64,000 bases of DNA from Zanthoxylum bungeanum (lineage: Eukaryota > Streptophyta > Magnoliopsida > Sapindales > Rutaceae), in contig SKCR01026810.1 of the NCBI GenBank assembly GCA_019454045.1, positions 26,617-90,616 on the forward strand, given 5' to 3'. Below the pieces are notes generated by a model. It made no database searches and was not told the DNA's origin. It worked only from the letters and a program-made list of their open reading frames with translations. Position numbers and translations under genes: made by a program. This document shows positions 36,149 through 47,923 of this stretch, piece after piece (position 1 is the first letter of the stretch; each line of letters starts with the position of its first letter).

Positions 36149-36160
36149 AAAAGGGGGAAA
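36149..36160 (+). other. Polypurine tract of the 36-kb Tat remnant
   Basis: AAAAGGGGGAAA lies immediately before TGTTTGAGG. Between 35843 and here (about 300 bp) nothing coding was recognised. Confidence 0.6.
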
Positions 36161-36740
36161 TGTTTGAGGAAAATCAAATATCTGACATGTAGCCAACAAC
36201 ATCTATAAGGGGATTTAGAGCCATTGTCAGAGTTTGATCTAGGGATCGCTTTAGAGTCTAACTATAGGGAGCCCCTTACAAGAGTCTGACCCAGAAGCCC
36301 CTATCAGAACCCGAATTCAGGATCTCCTGTTAGGTTGAATTCAGGACCTCTAGGCAGAATATTTATTTCAGACTCATCTCCAGAAAAAGGTATGTAATGT
36401 TTGCAAGAGAATCAGCCCAAGATATCAACTCCATAAGGATGCAAATCCTCTAAATGAGGAATTAGCCAGCAAAATAATTGTCTTCTGTTTCTTTAAGCTG
36501 GACAACCGCCATGATATGGAAGTTTCGAAATTTTAAGGATTCAGCCAGTTAATGAGAAACGTGAATGAAATGTAACCGCTGTCAGTTTATTTTCCTTATA
36601 TCAAAGTATTTTAAATAGGACGAGAAACCCTAAAATAAGAGATCAACCTTTTGATAACCAACTAGTAATAAGAGTGTTTATGATCAATCTTTCTGCGTTT
36701 TTATTTGATCTTATTGTCTGTTAAGTTAATTGCACAAACA
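36161..36740 (+). repeat. Probable 3' LTR of the Tat remnant (580 bp)
   Basis: It starts TGTTTG and ends CAAACA, perfect inverted ends. It contains a TATA-like TTTAAATA near 36610 followed by a plausible transcript start and a T-rich end. The partner LTR is not in the window, so the boundaries rest on the polypurine tract and terminal inversion only. Confidence 0.55.
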
Positions 36741-37458
36741 ATTTAACAATAATTACAATTATAAATTACAGATCGAGAATCAAAACTAACATGTGCATGG
36801 ACTTTAAACTAATTTACATTATAATATTACAAAAACACTAGAATATGAATATCAAATGAACTGGAAAGCAACTAATCTCAATTACGGGGATCAAATTTGT
36901 CATAATAAATAGTTATTATTTCTCTAAATAAGATTAATTACATTTAGCTTGCAAGATAAAAGCATAACAAGAAGAATCCTTTAATAGAATATGCTGTGTG
37001 ATAACTGTATATAGTATATACTTTCCCAATTCTCAAATCTCAATCCACAACACGGTGTATATTATCGACTCTGTACCAGAACGTACACAATAATTTCTCA
37101 TACTAGTTTTAACGCTGTAAACAAAGCCAACCTTTTCATAGTTGAAATGGAATGAATCAATCGCAACGGAGAAGAAGAGCGAACCGCACACTTCATAATT
37201 TCATCATTCATCACCCTTTCATCTAAAATTGAAAAAAAAAAAGAATAAAAACCAAAATCACACAGGATCCAAACCATCGTGATCAGGTTGCTGCTACTGC
37301 CATTGAAGAGATGACCCAGAAGAGCGCAAAGCAATAAAGAGTAAAAAAAAAAATACTCGCCCAATTCAGAATACTCAAAAAAAAAAAAAAAGGAATCAAA
37401 ATCATAAACCTTAGTGTCATGATCACATGCTCTCGGGTCAATCGTAAGAGAAGAAACA
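36741..37458 (+). promoter_or_regulatory. Upstream region of the WD40 gene
   Basis: AT-rich DNA with a TATA-like TATATAG near 37008 and, closer to the ATG, three A-runs (about 37231, 37347 and 37379) of 10-15 bases. The last 250 bp have leader-like composition. The 125-codon minus-strand frame at 37098-37475 is a shadow of these A-runs. No transcript start can be fixed from sequence. Confidence 0.4.
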
Positions 37459-40400
37459 ATGATCAACACAGCCAACGGTATGATTTCGCAATCTTCTTCA
37501 TCGGCAAACGCGCAGTCTCCAGGTCTTAAGACCTATTTCAAAACCCCAGAAGGAAGGTATAAGCTTCACTATGAAAAGACCTATCCTTCAGGTCTCCTTC
37601 ACTACGCACACGGCAAAACTGCCACCCAGGTACTTCAATTTTTTTAAAATTTTTATTCTTTTAGGAATTTTTTGAAGTATCCATTATTTGATACCAGTTT
37701 CTGGATTCATTCTTTTGGTAAATATCGAACCTTGTGATGTTCTGTTGATAACCGTTAGGCAATGTCTATTATATTGCGGGGATGCTTTTTATGTTAGTTC
37801 TGTTTAATCGGCAAATTTCATTGTGTCAATTGGCTTTTGTTTCCAAGTTTTTGCTGGATAATTAGAAGTCCCCCTTCCGCAAAATTGGGGTTGTCATTGT
37901 ATTGTTGGTTATTTAATGTTTTCTAATGATTTGTTCAATGTCCATTTTCTAGAATGATTTGTGTAAGGCTTTTTTGAATTTATTTATTTTGTCTCTTTAG
38001 GCTTTAACTTGTAATCCACATTATAAAGTTGATTTTGATGCCAGCATCTTTAGTCTGTTATATGTTTAGAGAAAATTTTGGTTGGATTTGCATGCACAGG
38101 CTACCCTAGCTCACCTCAAGGACAAGCCTGCTCCATCAACACCGACTGCCCCATCTTCAAGTTTTAGTGCCAGCAGTGGGGTACGGTCAGCTGCAGTGAG
38201 GCTTTTGGGTGCAGGGAATGGGAGTCGTGCACTTGGTTTTGGTGGAGGCAATGGGGGAGTAAAAGCCTTAGTGGGAGTAGTAGGCTGGGTGCATTGGGTG
38301 CTTCAAGTTCGAGTACTTCAATGACTAATACAAATTTTGATGGCAAAGGGACTTACGTAGTCTTCAATGTTGGGGATGCAATCTTTATAAGTGATTTGAA
38401 TTCTCAAGATAAGGTAATCCAGTGATGTTTGGTGTTGAGGTTTCAATAATTATTAATTGGTGGGTTTTTTGGTTTGCATATGAAAGTTTCATGTTTTTTG
38501 TTGAATGTAGGATCCGATAAAATCTATTCATTTTAGTAATTCAAATCCAGTGTGCCACGCATTCGATCAGGATGCTAAGGATGGGCATGACTTGCTTATT
38601 GGATTGAACTCTGGGGATGGTAATATTTTATTTTGAATCTGACTCACAAGTTAGATTGGAGAGGTCAAACTTTTCAAATTTATTTGTTCTGTGTGTATTA
38701 TTGTAGTCTACACCGTGTCACTGAGACAACAATTACAGGATGTTGGGAAGAAGCTTGTTGGGGCTCATCACTACAATAAAGACGGTTCTGTTAACAACAG
38801 GCAAGACTGATTAATGATATCAACCATACAAATTTTTATTTTAATTTGTGTTTACTCAGTATTATTGTTGGTATTGGTTTTTCTTCTAATGAAATATTGG
38901 GATCATTGGATATATACCATTCAATTTTGCGCAATTTCTCTTAGCTGCCATCTTGTTGGAAAAGGTGTTTATGAGTGGTATTTACTGTATTGTTTTTCCT
39001 TTGTGATACATGCTCGAGAGTATACTTTTGAGAGGCACGTCAAAATCCTAATAAGTATTGAGTATTGGTATTCAGGTTTTATCCTGGTTGCTAAGGCGAG
39101 ATGACATTTTTCGGGCCTTGAAATAACGTAGTCTTAATGTAATACTTGCTTCGGCAGCTTATTGTGTTATAAATTAGGAAAAAGATATTTTGTTCTGTAC
39201 TTTTACCTTTAGTTCATGAATGTAGTATCATGGTTTATATTGAATCACGAAACTATAAATAAGTGACTTTGTTAAGCTTACATAATGTTCGAGTAGAAGA
39301 CAAGAAAATTCTGTGGGCAATATGAGCGGGAAAGGTGTTCGTATCCATGCTAATATTGCCTGTGTAAAAATAGGGGTTGTGCCCTTTTTAATGTGGGATC
39401 TTTTAATGAATTTTTACTTGTATAAAAAATAAATATTCTGTATTAACTTGCTGGGATAAATTAAATCCACCATATATAATTTCTTCATCTTTCAAGAAAT
39501 AATTTGATTTTCAGAAGATTGGGTACGATGCCAGCAAATTGAGTAGCACCTTGAAGAGTTTCAAGAGGTGTAATTTTATAAAGGAGATGGATGACAAACT
39601 CACAAAAGTCCTCCATTTATGGTTGATTTGACTTACACTTCATTTTGTATGTACTTATTTACTTTCTCGTGGGGGTATATTTATCCTAGGCTTGTGAATT
39701 ATTCTTTATTTTCTGTGCATTATTTATGTGATCTTTATTCTTTAATAGTCTATTATTGGGTAGCCATATCACCCTACTTTGGGACTTGAAAAATAAAAAG
39801 GAAAAAAGAAAAAGAATGTTCATTTATCTGATTTTAAAAGTTATTAACTATGCATGTGTAGAATCGTGGATAATAAACAGAATTATATATAATGCAGACC
39901 TCTCTCCAGAGACAAACTGTAAAAACCTTCAAGCTGTGTTGTCTAGGTTCTTGCTGAAGCTCACTGCCTGAAAAGTTTGGCAAGATATTTTTGGCAACTC
40001 TAAATTGTTATGACTACTAATTTAGAAAGTGTTCTTTTTGTTTTTAAAGTTAAACTCTACCTTGACTGGTGAGTATTAAGAATACAAATATTTTCTAATT
40101 AATAGTTTAAACTTTTGATTTTGTATGAGATCTTTATATGTTATATACTTGATGCACTTGGAGATCAATAAGATTAATTCTTGTTTCCAACAGTCGTTGT
40201 AGTAATGTTGTATGGGTTCCTGGAGGTGATGGTGCTTTTGTTGTTGCTCATGCTGATGGGAATTTGCATGTGTATGAAAAGGCAAGCCTTAAATATTAAT
40301 AGAAATACTTTCCACTTTTTAATATCCATTTTCCATGTGATGCATATAGTGATTGTGTATATGCCTTTTTTAGAGCAAGGATGGTGCTGGTGATTCTTCA

Positions 40401-43400
40401 TTCCCTGTTATCAAAGATCAAACCCAATTTTCTGTAGCACATGCACGTTACAGCAAGGTACTAGAGGCAGTGTTGTATAAATCTTGAACTTCTGGATATG
40501 TTTCCTTTTTTCTTTTCGCTTTCCTCGATTTGTATTTAATAGTTTGTACTCCATCCAATTCGGGAGTTAACTCATCAATTTTCTTAAATTAATTAGGCTT
40601 TATGCATGTAGCTCTTTCCTTAATTAGGTCCTTCTATGTGTTTGGCTCTGGATGGTCCTGTCTAAATTAAGATGAGACAGTGCAGTGTGCAGCTTCTTTG
40701 TTGCTGAGGTGAATTTTATTCAGAATCATAACAGTTAACAAAAGCTAGTGGTATTGGAAAAGACATGGTAATTGTGATGTTTATGATAGACCCTTTTTGG
40801 TGGGTTTTTTCCCATTCTTCTTAGCTCTCTACCAAGACAAGACTCTTGGTAGACATGAATAAACAGTTCAGTGTTCCATTCAGTTTCACCCTTACTTTTT
40901 TTTTTTTGGTTATCCTATGTGATAGTTTTTCCAGTTTCATTTGATCTCTCTCTCTCTCTCTCTTGTAACTTTGACCAAAAAATCATTTAATAAAACTATG
41001 GTGTCTGCCTCAAGATATGGGCTGGGACCTTCTCCTGCTGTAATCAGTAGACAAAGCTTGTATGTGGGCTTGTTTTGACTGATTTGCTCTCGATCAAATG
41101 TATCTTTTTGCTTGTATTTCTTTGAAGTGAAATGGCTCTATATGTTTAAATTTGTTTTCTGTTTGTGTGTCGCTAAATTGTTTTAAGCAATTTTGTGCGG
41201 GTTAGGTTTCAACTATCATATTTAATAACCTTGATCACATTGGATTAATTTACATATATATCATGTTCACCTTGTGCAATTCTTATGCAGAGCAACCCTA
41301 TTTCCAGATGGCATATCTGCCAAGGTTCAATTAATAGCATTGCTTTCTCTACTGACGGTGCCTATTTAGCGACTGTTGGAAGAGATGGTATAAAGTTGAC
41401 CCAATACCATTGATATCTTATGGGTGCTTGTCTTTAGATATATTATATGAGACGTTTTTCACTAAATGTAGGTTATCTACGAGTTTTTGATTATTCAAAA
41501 GAACAATTGATTTGTGGTGGCAAAAGCTATTATGGTGCTCTATTATGTTGTGCGTGGAGGTAACCCAAGCTGTTTACTATTTAAAAATTTTCTTTCTGAA
41601 CCCCAATTTTCTCTGTCTTTCTAAATTTTCGTTATATCCTATAGTTCTTTTACTTTTAAAATATTATCATCTTTGAGAACAAAGAAGGCATATTTAAGTA
41701 AAAACCAAGTGCTGTTAAACAGCATGGATGGAAAATACATTCTTACTGGTGGCGAAGATGATCTAGTTCAAGTTTGGAGTATGGAAGATCGCAAGGTTGT
41801 AGCTTGGGGTGAGGGACACAATTCATGGGTAAAATTTTCATCAATAATCTCAGATTTGTTATAGTTCAATGCACATGTTATGACCTTCTTACTTTGTTCT
41901 TACTGAATGGTGTTGGCAGGTCAGTGGTGTAACTTTTGATTCATATTGGTCTCAACCAAATTCAGATGGCACATCGGAGACTGTCATGTACCGGTTTTGT
42001 TCTGTTGGTCAGGTATTTGATTGGCAGTATCAACCTGGTTAAATTTGTATATATGATGGTGGTATTCTTATCTATTTGTGATGCGATTACTCTTGCTACT
42101 GCTTACATATATGTAAATATAGTTGAATGATTGTGCTTGTAAAGCTTCAAAGTTCAACCTGAAACTCAAACTTTGATGGAACTTGAAATGAATACTTTTG
42201 TAAGAATTCTAAGTTAGGCTTCAAAAGGATAAGACAGGAATTTCAGCCTTTGGGTAAGTTGCACGTGCCAGGCCTTTGCTTGTACTGGTTTTTGTAAAAC
42301 TTGATCATGAAAACCAGAAAGGAATAAAGATAAAACAAGGGACCCAAGATAAAATTGGGTGAGGTGTTTTCGTCTTCCGGTATAGGCCAATGTCTACTAG
42401 GTCAAGTAGTAATATGGTATGAGTTGAAAGGAAGGATCAGACAATTGACATGTTGACCTTTGATCAGAGTGAGGGTAGGTATTATATATCACTGGCATTT
42501 TGCAGTTCTGCCTCCATTCACCAGTACTTAATTATTTTGAAGCACGACGAAGACAGTGATATTTGATTCATTTTTCTTTTAATTCTGATTTCCTTAAAAT
42601 CACCTTCTTGCAGTGTTCTAAAATGTGTTAGGTGCTAGTTAGGCGGCGATCCAGTGTTGGAAATTGAGAATTTCTATAATTGGGTTTAGATTTGGTATGC
42701 TTTGGAGAAATTAATTATAGAGAATCGTCGTTTCAGTAATAGGTAATATTTATAAATGGTCAATTGATGAGAAACTAACAAAATCGAAAAGTTAGAGTTT
42801 TTGAATTAGGGTTTATGCTCTAAATTGGGATTTTTTCAAATTGATAAGTTAATTTTGTGAAATTAAGGTTAGGGTTAGATTGTGGTGTGAAATTCGGCCA
42901 GAAAAAGCCATTAATTTTGAATTCTACTTCGGTCAACAGCGGTCGACCGCCGGTCAACATCCGTTGACCTACGAATTTGACGGCAAAAATTTGCTAGAAT
43001 GGGAGGAAAACGCCGCCCATTTCGGCGAGCGCCTGGCTACAACGATTTGGGGTCAGGCGCGGCAGCCTATGGCCGCCAAACCTAGGCGGCGTGTTTTAGA
43101 ACAATGTCTTCTTGCTTTGAGTCTTCATATGATCATATCTATCCATGATCACAACTTTACCTATTTGTGATTTGTGATTTGTGATTTGTGATTTATGAGC
43201 AGGACACACGGTTGCTTCTGTGGGACCTGGAAATGGATGAGATCGTTGTGCCATTACGGCGAGGTGCTCCTGGAGGGTCGCCCACTTTCAGTACTGGAAG
43301 CCAGTCAGCGCATTGGGACAATGTTTTCCCTGTGGGTACGCTGCAACCTGCTCCAAGTATGCGAGATGTTCCAAAGTTGTCACCGCTAGTTGCTCACCGT

Positions 43401-43601
43401 GTTCACACTGAACCTCTTTCTGGTTTGATATTTACCCAGGAATCTGTTCTCACTGTTTGTCGAGAAGGGCACATAAAAGTCTGGATGAGACCTGGGGTGG
43501 CTGAAAGCCAATCTGGGAACTCTGAAACAGTGTTAAGTACCAGTTCAAAGGAAAAGCCATTGTTGTCAAGCAAGGGCAGCAGTTCAAGTTACAGGCAATA
43601 G
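37459..43601 (+). CDS. WD40-repeat protein, WDR20/CreC-like (11 exons, one apparent frameshift)
   Basis: Exons: 37459-37629, 38100-38413, 38511-38619, 38707-38800, 40194-40281, 40374-40457, 41291-41387, 41472-41559, 41723-41828, 41920-42012, 43203-43601. Exon phases join cleanly. The sum is 1643 nt, and with the one base apparently missing from exon 2 it gives 547 residues. Residues such as [71 protein letters not shown] and DKLVQVW-type blades identify a WDR20/CreC-like WD40 protein. In animals and fungi this family partners deubiquitinases (USP12/46; CreB), so a scaffold role in the cytosol or nucleus is inferred. Introns 4 and 5 begin with GC, all others with GT. A run of five G at 38253-38257 is one base short of the conserved frame. 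The start [13 protein letters not shown] fits the family N-terminus. Confidence 0.9.
42611..43106. mobile_element. hAT-type MITE in intron 10 of the WD40 gene
   Basis: The terminal inverted repeat is CAGTGTTCTAAAA at the left and CATTGTTCTAAAA (reversed) at the right. Octamers CCTTCTTG (42603-42610) and TCTTCTTG (43107-43114) flank it, a 7-of-8 target duplication. The 496 bp carry no transposase. The right third is GC-richer than its surroundings, with repeated GGCGG-type motifs near both ends that extend the inverted repeat imperfectly. Confidence 0.85.
43163..43198 (+). repeat. ATTTGTG tandem repeat at the intron 10 acceptor
   Basis: About five ATTTGTG units, the last mutated to ATTTATG, end four bases before the AG that starts exon 11. 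They occupy the place of the usual pyrimidine tract. Confidence 0.85.
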
Positions 43602-44450
43602 CTAACTATTATCATACCTGAGGCAAATGAAGCTGTTTTTCTCAGTGTTGCAAGGTCATTCATCTCTTTTCGCCCAGTTGGTTTTCTCAGGCCTAGCAAT
43701 ATGTGAACATAATTTGACTGCAATTAGATTAACCAACTGGTTCCATTGTATATTCAAGGTCAAAAACGCCGTCGACAGCACTTAGAGGTTATGGAGGAAG
43801 AGAGAACCTGTATTGTAAGTGGAAAAAAACAACGGCTGTTGCTGGGATACGATGACATTTACATGAATCATGTGGAATTACTCCTTTTAAGAGTTGGATC
43901 ACTTTGAGGTGCATTCATTGATTCAAGTGATTATTTATTCAATTGACAATGCATTGTTACAGTTACCATTTTATTTTTGTTGCGAATCTTAAGACTCGAA
44001 TATATGAGATGCGTTTAGCCTTGTGAACATTGCTATTTTATGTTCTATGGAATTTCAACAGAAGATGTGTGATTTAATTTATTTTCAATTGCTTTTATTT
44101 CAGGTATCCAGCTCTTTAGACCATTATTAGGATTGGCAGAAAATTTTGAAAATCATCGGATTAAAATTTCAATTGAGATTTGGAATAACTTTTTAAGTTG
44201 AGATTTGAAATGATTTTTCGACTTGAATCTTGACCTTTTTTGTTAAAATCAGAATTTGAGATCATATTGAATTTAAGATGGGACTAGAGTCTAGAATTGA
44301 CAAACTGATTGTCCAACTCTAACCATTATGTTAACAGTGGCTACAATGGGTTCGAGACCTTTCAAATTTGTGATTTTCCAGAGTCAATATTTTCCAGAGT
44401 TGTGGTTTTGCATCTTTATCGACATTAACTATATTGGACTAAAAATAGAA
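43602..44450 (+). other. 3' region of the WD40 gene
   Basis: Follows the TAG at 43599-43601. AT-rich with no coding signature; probably untranslated sequence and intergenic DNA between two convergent genes. An A-run at about 44466 lies between the two 3' ends. Confidence 0.5.
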
Positions 44451-44750
44451 AATAAGACGAAGACAAAAAAAAAAAAAAATTGCTCCAACTTGTGTTTCCC
44501 CCCTTAAAAGGACAGCCTAATACAATGTACCAAATACAACTCCACTCTGAAATACAGGAGGTGAAATATTGGAATATCAACCAAAAGCGAAAGACACTGT
44601 ACATAAGAATATACAACTGATATTTGTACATAAATGATGCAGTTTCTATACAGCCAAAATACCATCATCTATATTGATACCCGGAAAGGTGTCAAGTCAA
44701 GTGCGAGCTCTTTCTAAGTCTCTTATTTCAGCTTCATGGTGCAAAGAATC

Positions 44751-45930
44751 TGTCGGGGTTTGACGAGTGATTGTATAAGTTGATCTGGTTGTGTCGACTC
44801 CCAAGTAACTTGTTAGTTCCATTTTTATTGGCAATGTCCGTAACAAAACAAGTTCAATTGAGTTGTAATGAGTCTTGAAGATATCGGAGAATTTGACAAG
44901 TATTTGGACAAAATCTGATGGAATTGTCCGAACGATGTTTACTCTTTTAAATATTCCAAAGATTTAGAGATCAAATTCACATGAGGTCAGTTGCATTGGA
45001 AATTAGACTCGAAGACGATCGCGTGCATATAAAGAACTCATGATTTGGCCAAGAGACGAGAAAGTTACAAGTGTTTTAAGTTGCCCCTGAAAACCAATCC
45101 GCGTTCCGCGTTCGTGTTGCGTTCGTAAATTCGGTCGAACGTTTTCGAGGCAGAAACTTTGCTTTTGCGTTGCGTTTGAAGTGAGTTCGAACGTACCTGC
45201 GTAAGTAGGTTTTCTTAGACACGTTTTTAAGCCAAAATAAGATTAGGAAACCATTTTCCTTTGCCCTACCTATATAAACAAACATTGAGCCACATTCCCC
45301 AAAAGTTGAAACACAAATCTTTTGAGCCAAAATCCTTCAAAGCTTTCAACCTTATTTGATTCCACCATTGAAGACTTCTTATCTCATTGTCTTCTTCATT
45401 GATGGTGTAAATGATTCTTTGTTAAACCTTCAACACAACTTAACCCAAATTCTCTAATCCTTTAGAGTTCTTTAGGAGGAAGTTTGGTAGTCGGAGTTCC
45501 GGCGTCAGAGGTGATACAATCTACTCAGAGACTTCAGAGGTTCTGAAGAAAATCGTGGGTCGCGGGCTTGATGAGTTGCCTTGATTTCTTGCAGTATTGA
45601 GGTACTTGAGTCGGTGGAGTTGCCACCATAGGTCTTGACCATCGCTGTAAGTTTTTCTCTATATAGTGGATTCGGGTGGTAGCCTATACCCGGAGTGGTT
45701 TTTTACTCGCAAGAGTTTTCCACTTCGTCACCAAAATCATTGTGTTGAATTTTTTGTGGTTTGATTTATTTTGCTGCTTTAATTCCTGTTATTGTTTTAA
45801 TATTTTGCAGCATAATTTTATTTGATTGTTATTGCGGTTGTCTGTTAATTTATCCATAGTAGCAGTAACATGACTTGTCCTGCTTATTGTTTGTAATTCC
45901 GCATAGGGTCAGAACCTTAGGATAACCCCG
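44751..45930 (+). repeat. Solo Copia LTR in the membrane-protein exon
   Basis: It starts TGTCGGGGTT; the right end AACCCCGA is its inverted complement, lacking the final CA. Flanks are GAATC (44746-44750) and GAATT (45930-45934), a near-perfect 5-bp duplication. The typical Copia LTR end phrase 'GGGTTTTTTACTCGCAAGAG'-like and 'TTTTCCAC' lies near 45700. A GTTCGAACG motif lies near 45188. Confidence 0.75.
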
Positions 45931-45963
45931 AATTTTCATAACTGACTGCTGCCTTGACCGAGC

Positions 45964-46230
45964 CAGTGCCGGCCCTGGGCAGGAGCCAAAGGGGCGACTG
46001 TCCAGGGCCCAAAAATTAAGGGTACTAAATTGTCGGGGTTTATGTATTATGTCCCCCTTTATATATTTTCTCAAGTAATATAATTTGAGCGTGAGGGTCT
46101 AGCCCCCAGCTTCGCTTGGGTTCCAGCCCTCGTTAAATATTTTTTTTTTTTAAACATATGTTTTTCGTAATGAAAAAGGGTACATTTTGAGCTTTCGCAC
46201 CGGGCACCCAAAAATTCAGGACCGGCCCTG
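45964..46230. mobile_element. hAT-type MITE with perfect 8-bp TSD
   Basis: The ends CAGTGCCGGCCCTG and (reversed) CAGGGCCGGTCC are inverted. GACCGAGC stands at both sides (45956-45963 and 46231-46238). It is 267 bp with no coding sequence. It interrupts the membrane-protein exon between ...RWLARS and RQQS. Confidence 0.95.
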
Positions 46231-47072
46231 GACCGAGCTAGCCATCTTCTCCTCCATAAAACCTCAGCAAGAACAGAAGTTCCACTCATTGTGATTCCAA
46301 ACCCAGCAAACATGGAGACTAGCACAACTATAACAGGCTGCATGTGAAGCTCTGGATTTCCCACAAACATAAAAAAACTTGCATCATAAATCTTCAACAT
46401 GCGGGTACTGCAATCAAAATTTTCGTAATCCTAAATACGTCATTGATTTATTGTCCTATGGTTTAGTTTAACAAGCAGGTTACTTAGCCATATTTCCTAA
46501 TTAGAGCCAACGAGCCATAATATTTATCTGAAATAGTAAAGTGAACAAGAATCCCTTGCCAAATAATAGAAAAGATGGGCAGAGAGAACAACCAGTATAA
46601 ATTGAATAAATGCATAAAACGATACATATAATTTCCTGATTGAGCACAAAGTTGACGGAGTCAGTACTGAGAGCAGAATTCATACTGCATCTAAATTAAG
46701 ATTACAAACGCGATCCTACCCATAGTTGTTACTGTCATGGAGGCAAGAAGACCGAGTATGCATGAAAATGGAAGTGAGATGGCAATTGCACTGGACTTCA
46801 TTTTTCCAACCTGTCCACTTGGTTATATTATATTAGCAACTATAACAAGCTTGAAAGAGCAGCATTCAGAAGTTTGTAAACTTACCAAAAGTTGCTCAAG
46901 AAAATAAAAGCAAGCAAGCATGCTGACGATGACAAGAATGGGAACATCCTGCCAAATCCTGACAAATTTAAATTTAACAATCTTTAGATGGAAAATTTTA
47001 AAGATATTCAAAAAAGTAACATATAATCTGATGGCCTCAATTGCTTGACCAAAATTAACTATAAATAAAACT

Positions 47073-47872
47073 TGTTGATGGTGTTTTGAGGTACTATGAC
47101 ATTTAAAGCAGCATGACGAGGATATGAGGGTAATTCCTTGTTTAAGTGAGATCATCAAAGTCAACCCAACCACTTTGATTTAAAAGGACAAACACCTTAC
47201 GGTTTCAAACCGACCACAACAGATATAGACCGAGCACTTTATGACCGGCAACCGATCACTTGGTTTCAGATAACCGGGCACTATCAAGTCGGCAGAAGCA
47301 TTCTCAGCATAAAAGACTATCATGACCGACCTCATGAAGACCGACCAGACAGGCGAGATATGCTCAAGATGATGACACCCTATTCTTGCGGATAAGATAA
47401 ACAAATTATCCTACTCTCACAAGGAAATGAAATCAGAATCCAAGAAGGAATAAGAAAAGTGAAAGCAACGTTGGATTAGAAATCCTTACAAGAGGAGAAG
47501 ACTAAAGTTCAACTAGGATTTCTTATGCAAATATGAGTCTGATTTATGTACTATTATAAATAGGAGGGCAGAGTATGTGTAAGGGGCATCAAAAAATTAG
47601 GGATCAGAATCATCAAGCTCTGACTTGTAAGCACAAAAGACCTGAGAAGTGTATTGGAGTAATAAAAAGTATCATCCTGTTTTTGTCCGTGGACGTAGGT
47701 CAGATCCAAATCCACCGAACCACGTTAAATCTCTTTGTCGATTGGTGTGTTTATCTGTCTCTCGCTAAATTTGCTTTTGGTCCCCCATAACCAAACAAAT
47801 TCACTATTGAAGGAGGATTCCCTCGGATGTGATATTCCCGTATTGCCCTGAGACCAAAATCCACCGTCAACA
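47073..47872 (+). repeat. Probable 5' LTR of the Tat-type Gypsy
   Basis: The right end TCAACA (47867-47872) is fixed by the PBS behind it. The left end TGTTGA at 47073 is chosen because it is its exact inverse. A TATA-like CTATTATAAATAGG lies near 47552. There is no partner LTR to test the left boundary. Confidence 0.65.
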
Positions 47873-47874
47873 GT

Positions 47875-47892
47875 TGGCGTCGTCTGTGGGGA
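47875..47892 (+). other. Primer binding site of the Tat-type Gypsy
   Basis: TGGCGTCGTCTGTGGGGA, close to the TGGCGCCGTCTGTGGGAA form I know from Tat-lineage elements such as RIRE2, Cinful and Grande. Confidence 0.75.
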
Positions 47893-47923
47893 TTCAATAA
47901 AAAGCAACTCGCGTAGTAAGACA

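Larger units (their letters stand above)
14830..36740 (+). mobile_element. 3' part of a Tat-type Gypsy element, split by nested insertions
   Basis: The parts outside Copia-B are 14830-16606 and 35699-36740. They hold an antisense ORF, then a polypurine tract (36149-36160), then a 580-bp LTR (36161-36740). That is the order known for Tat-lineage Gypsy elements with an extra antisense ORF between pol and the 3' LTR. The left boundary is undefined, and no gag, pol or 5' LTR was recognised. Confidence 0.6.
44697..46970 (-). pseudogene. Multi-pass membrane-protein gene, last exon broken by two insertions
   Basis: Minus-strand exons carry hydrophobic segments. One reads DVPILVIVSMLACFYFLEQL (end about 46886, canonical GTAAGT donor). 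The next reads VGKMKSSAIAISLPFSCILG (46815-46720). The last begins near 46410 with IYDASFFMFVGNPELHMQ, then SVLAEVLWRRRWLAR. That exon is interrupted by a hAT MITE (45964-46230) and a solo Copia LTR (44751-45930), and its end HHEAEIRDLERART plus TGA (44697-44699) lies beyond them. Both insertions sit in otherwise consistent reading frame. I do not recognise the family. The splice phase between the second and last exons does not fit, so an exon may be missing or lost. 46970-47072 holds nothing recognisable. Confidence 0.65.

Noticed and set aside
37098..37475. 125-codon minus-strand frame upstream of the WD40 gene
   Set aside because: Made mainly by A-runs read as Phe codons in a leader region.
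46501..46683. Extra exon of the membrane-protein gene
   Set aside because: The 60-codon frame is hydrophobic, but no splice pair was found that joins it in phase with the neighbouring exons.
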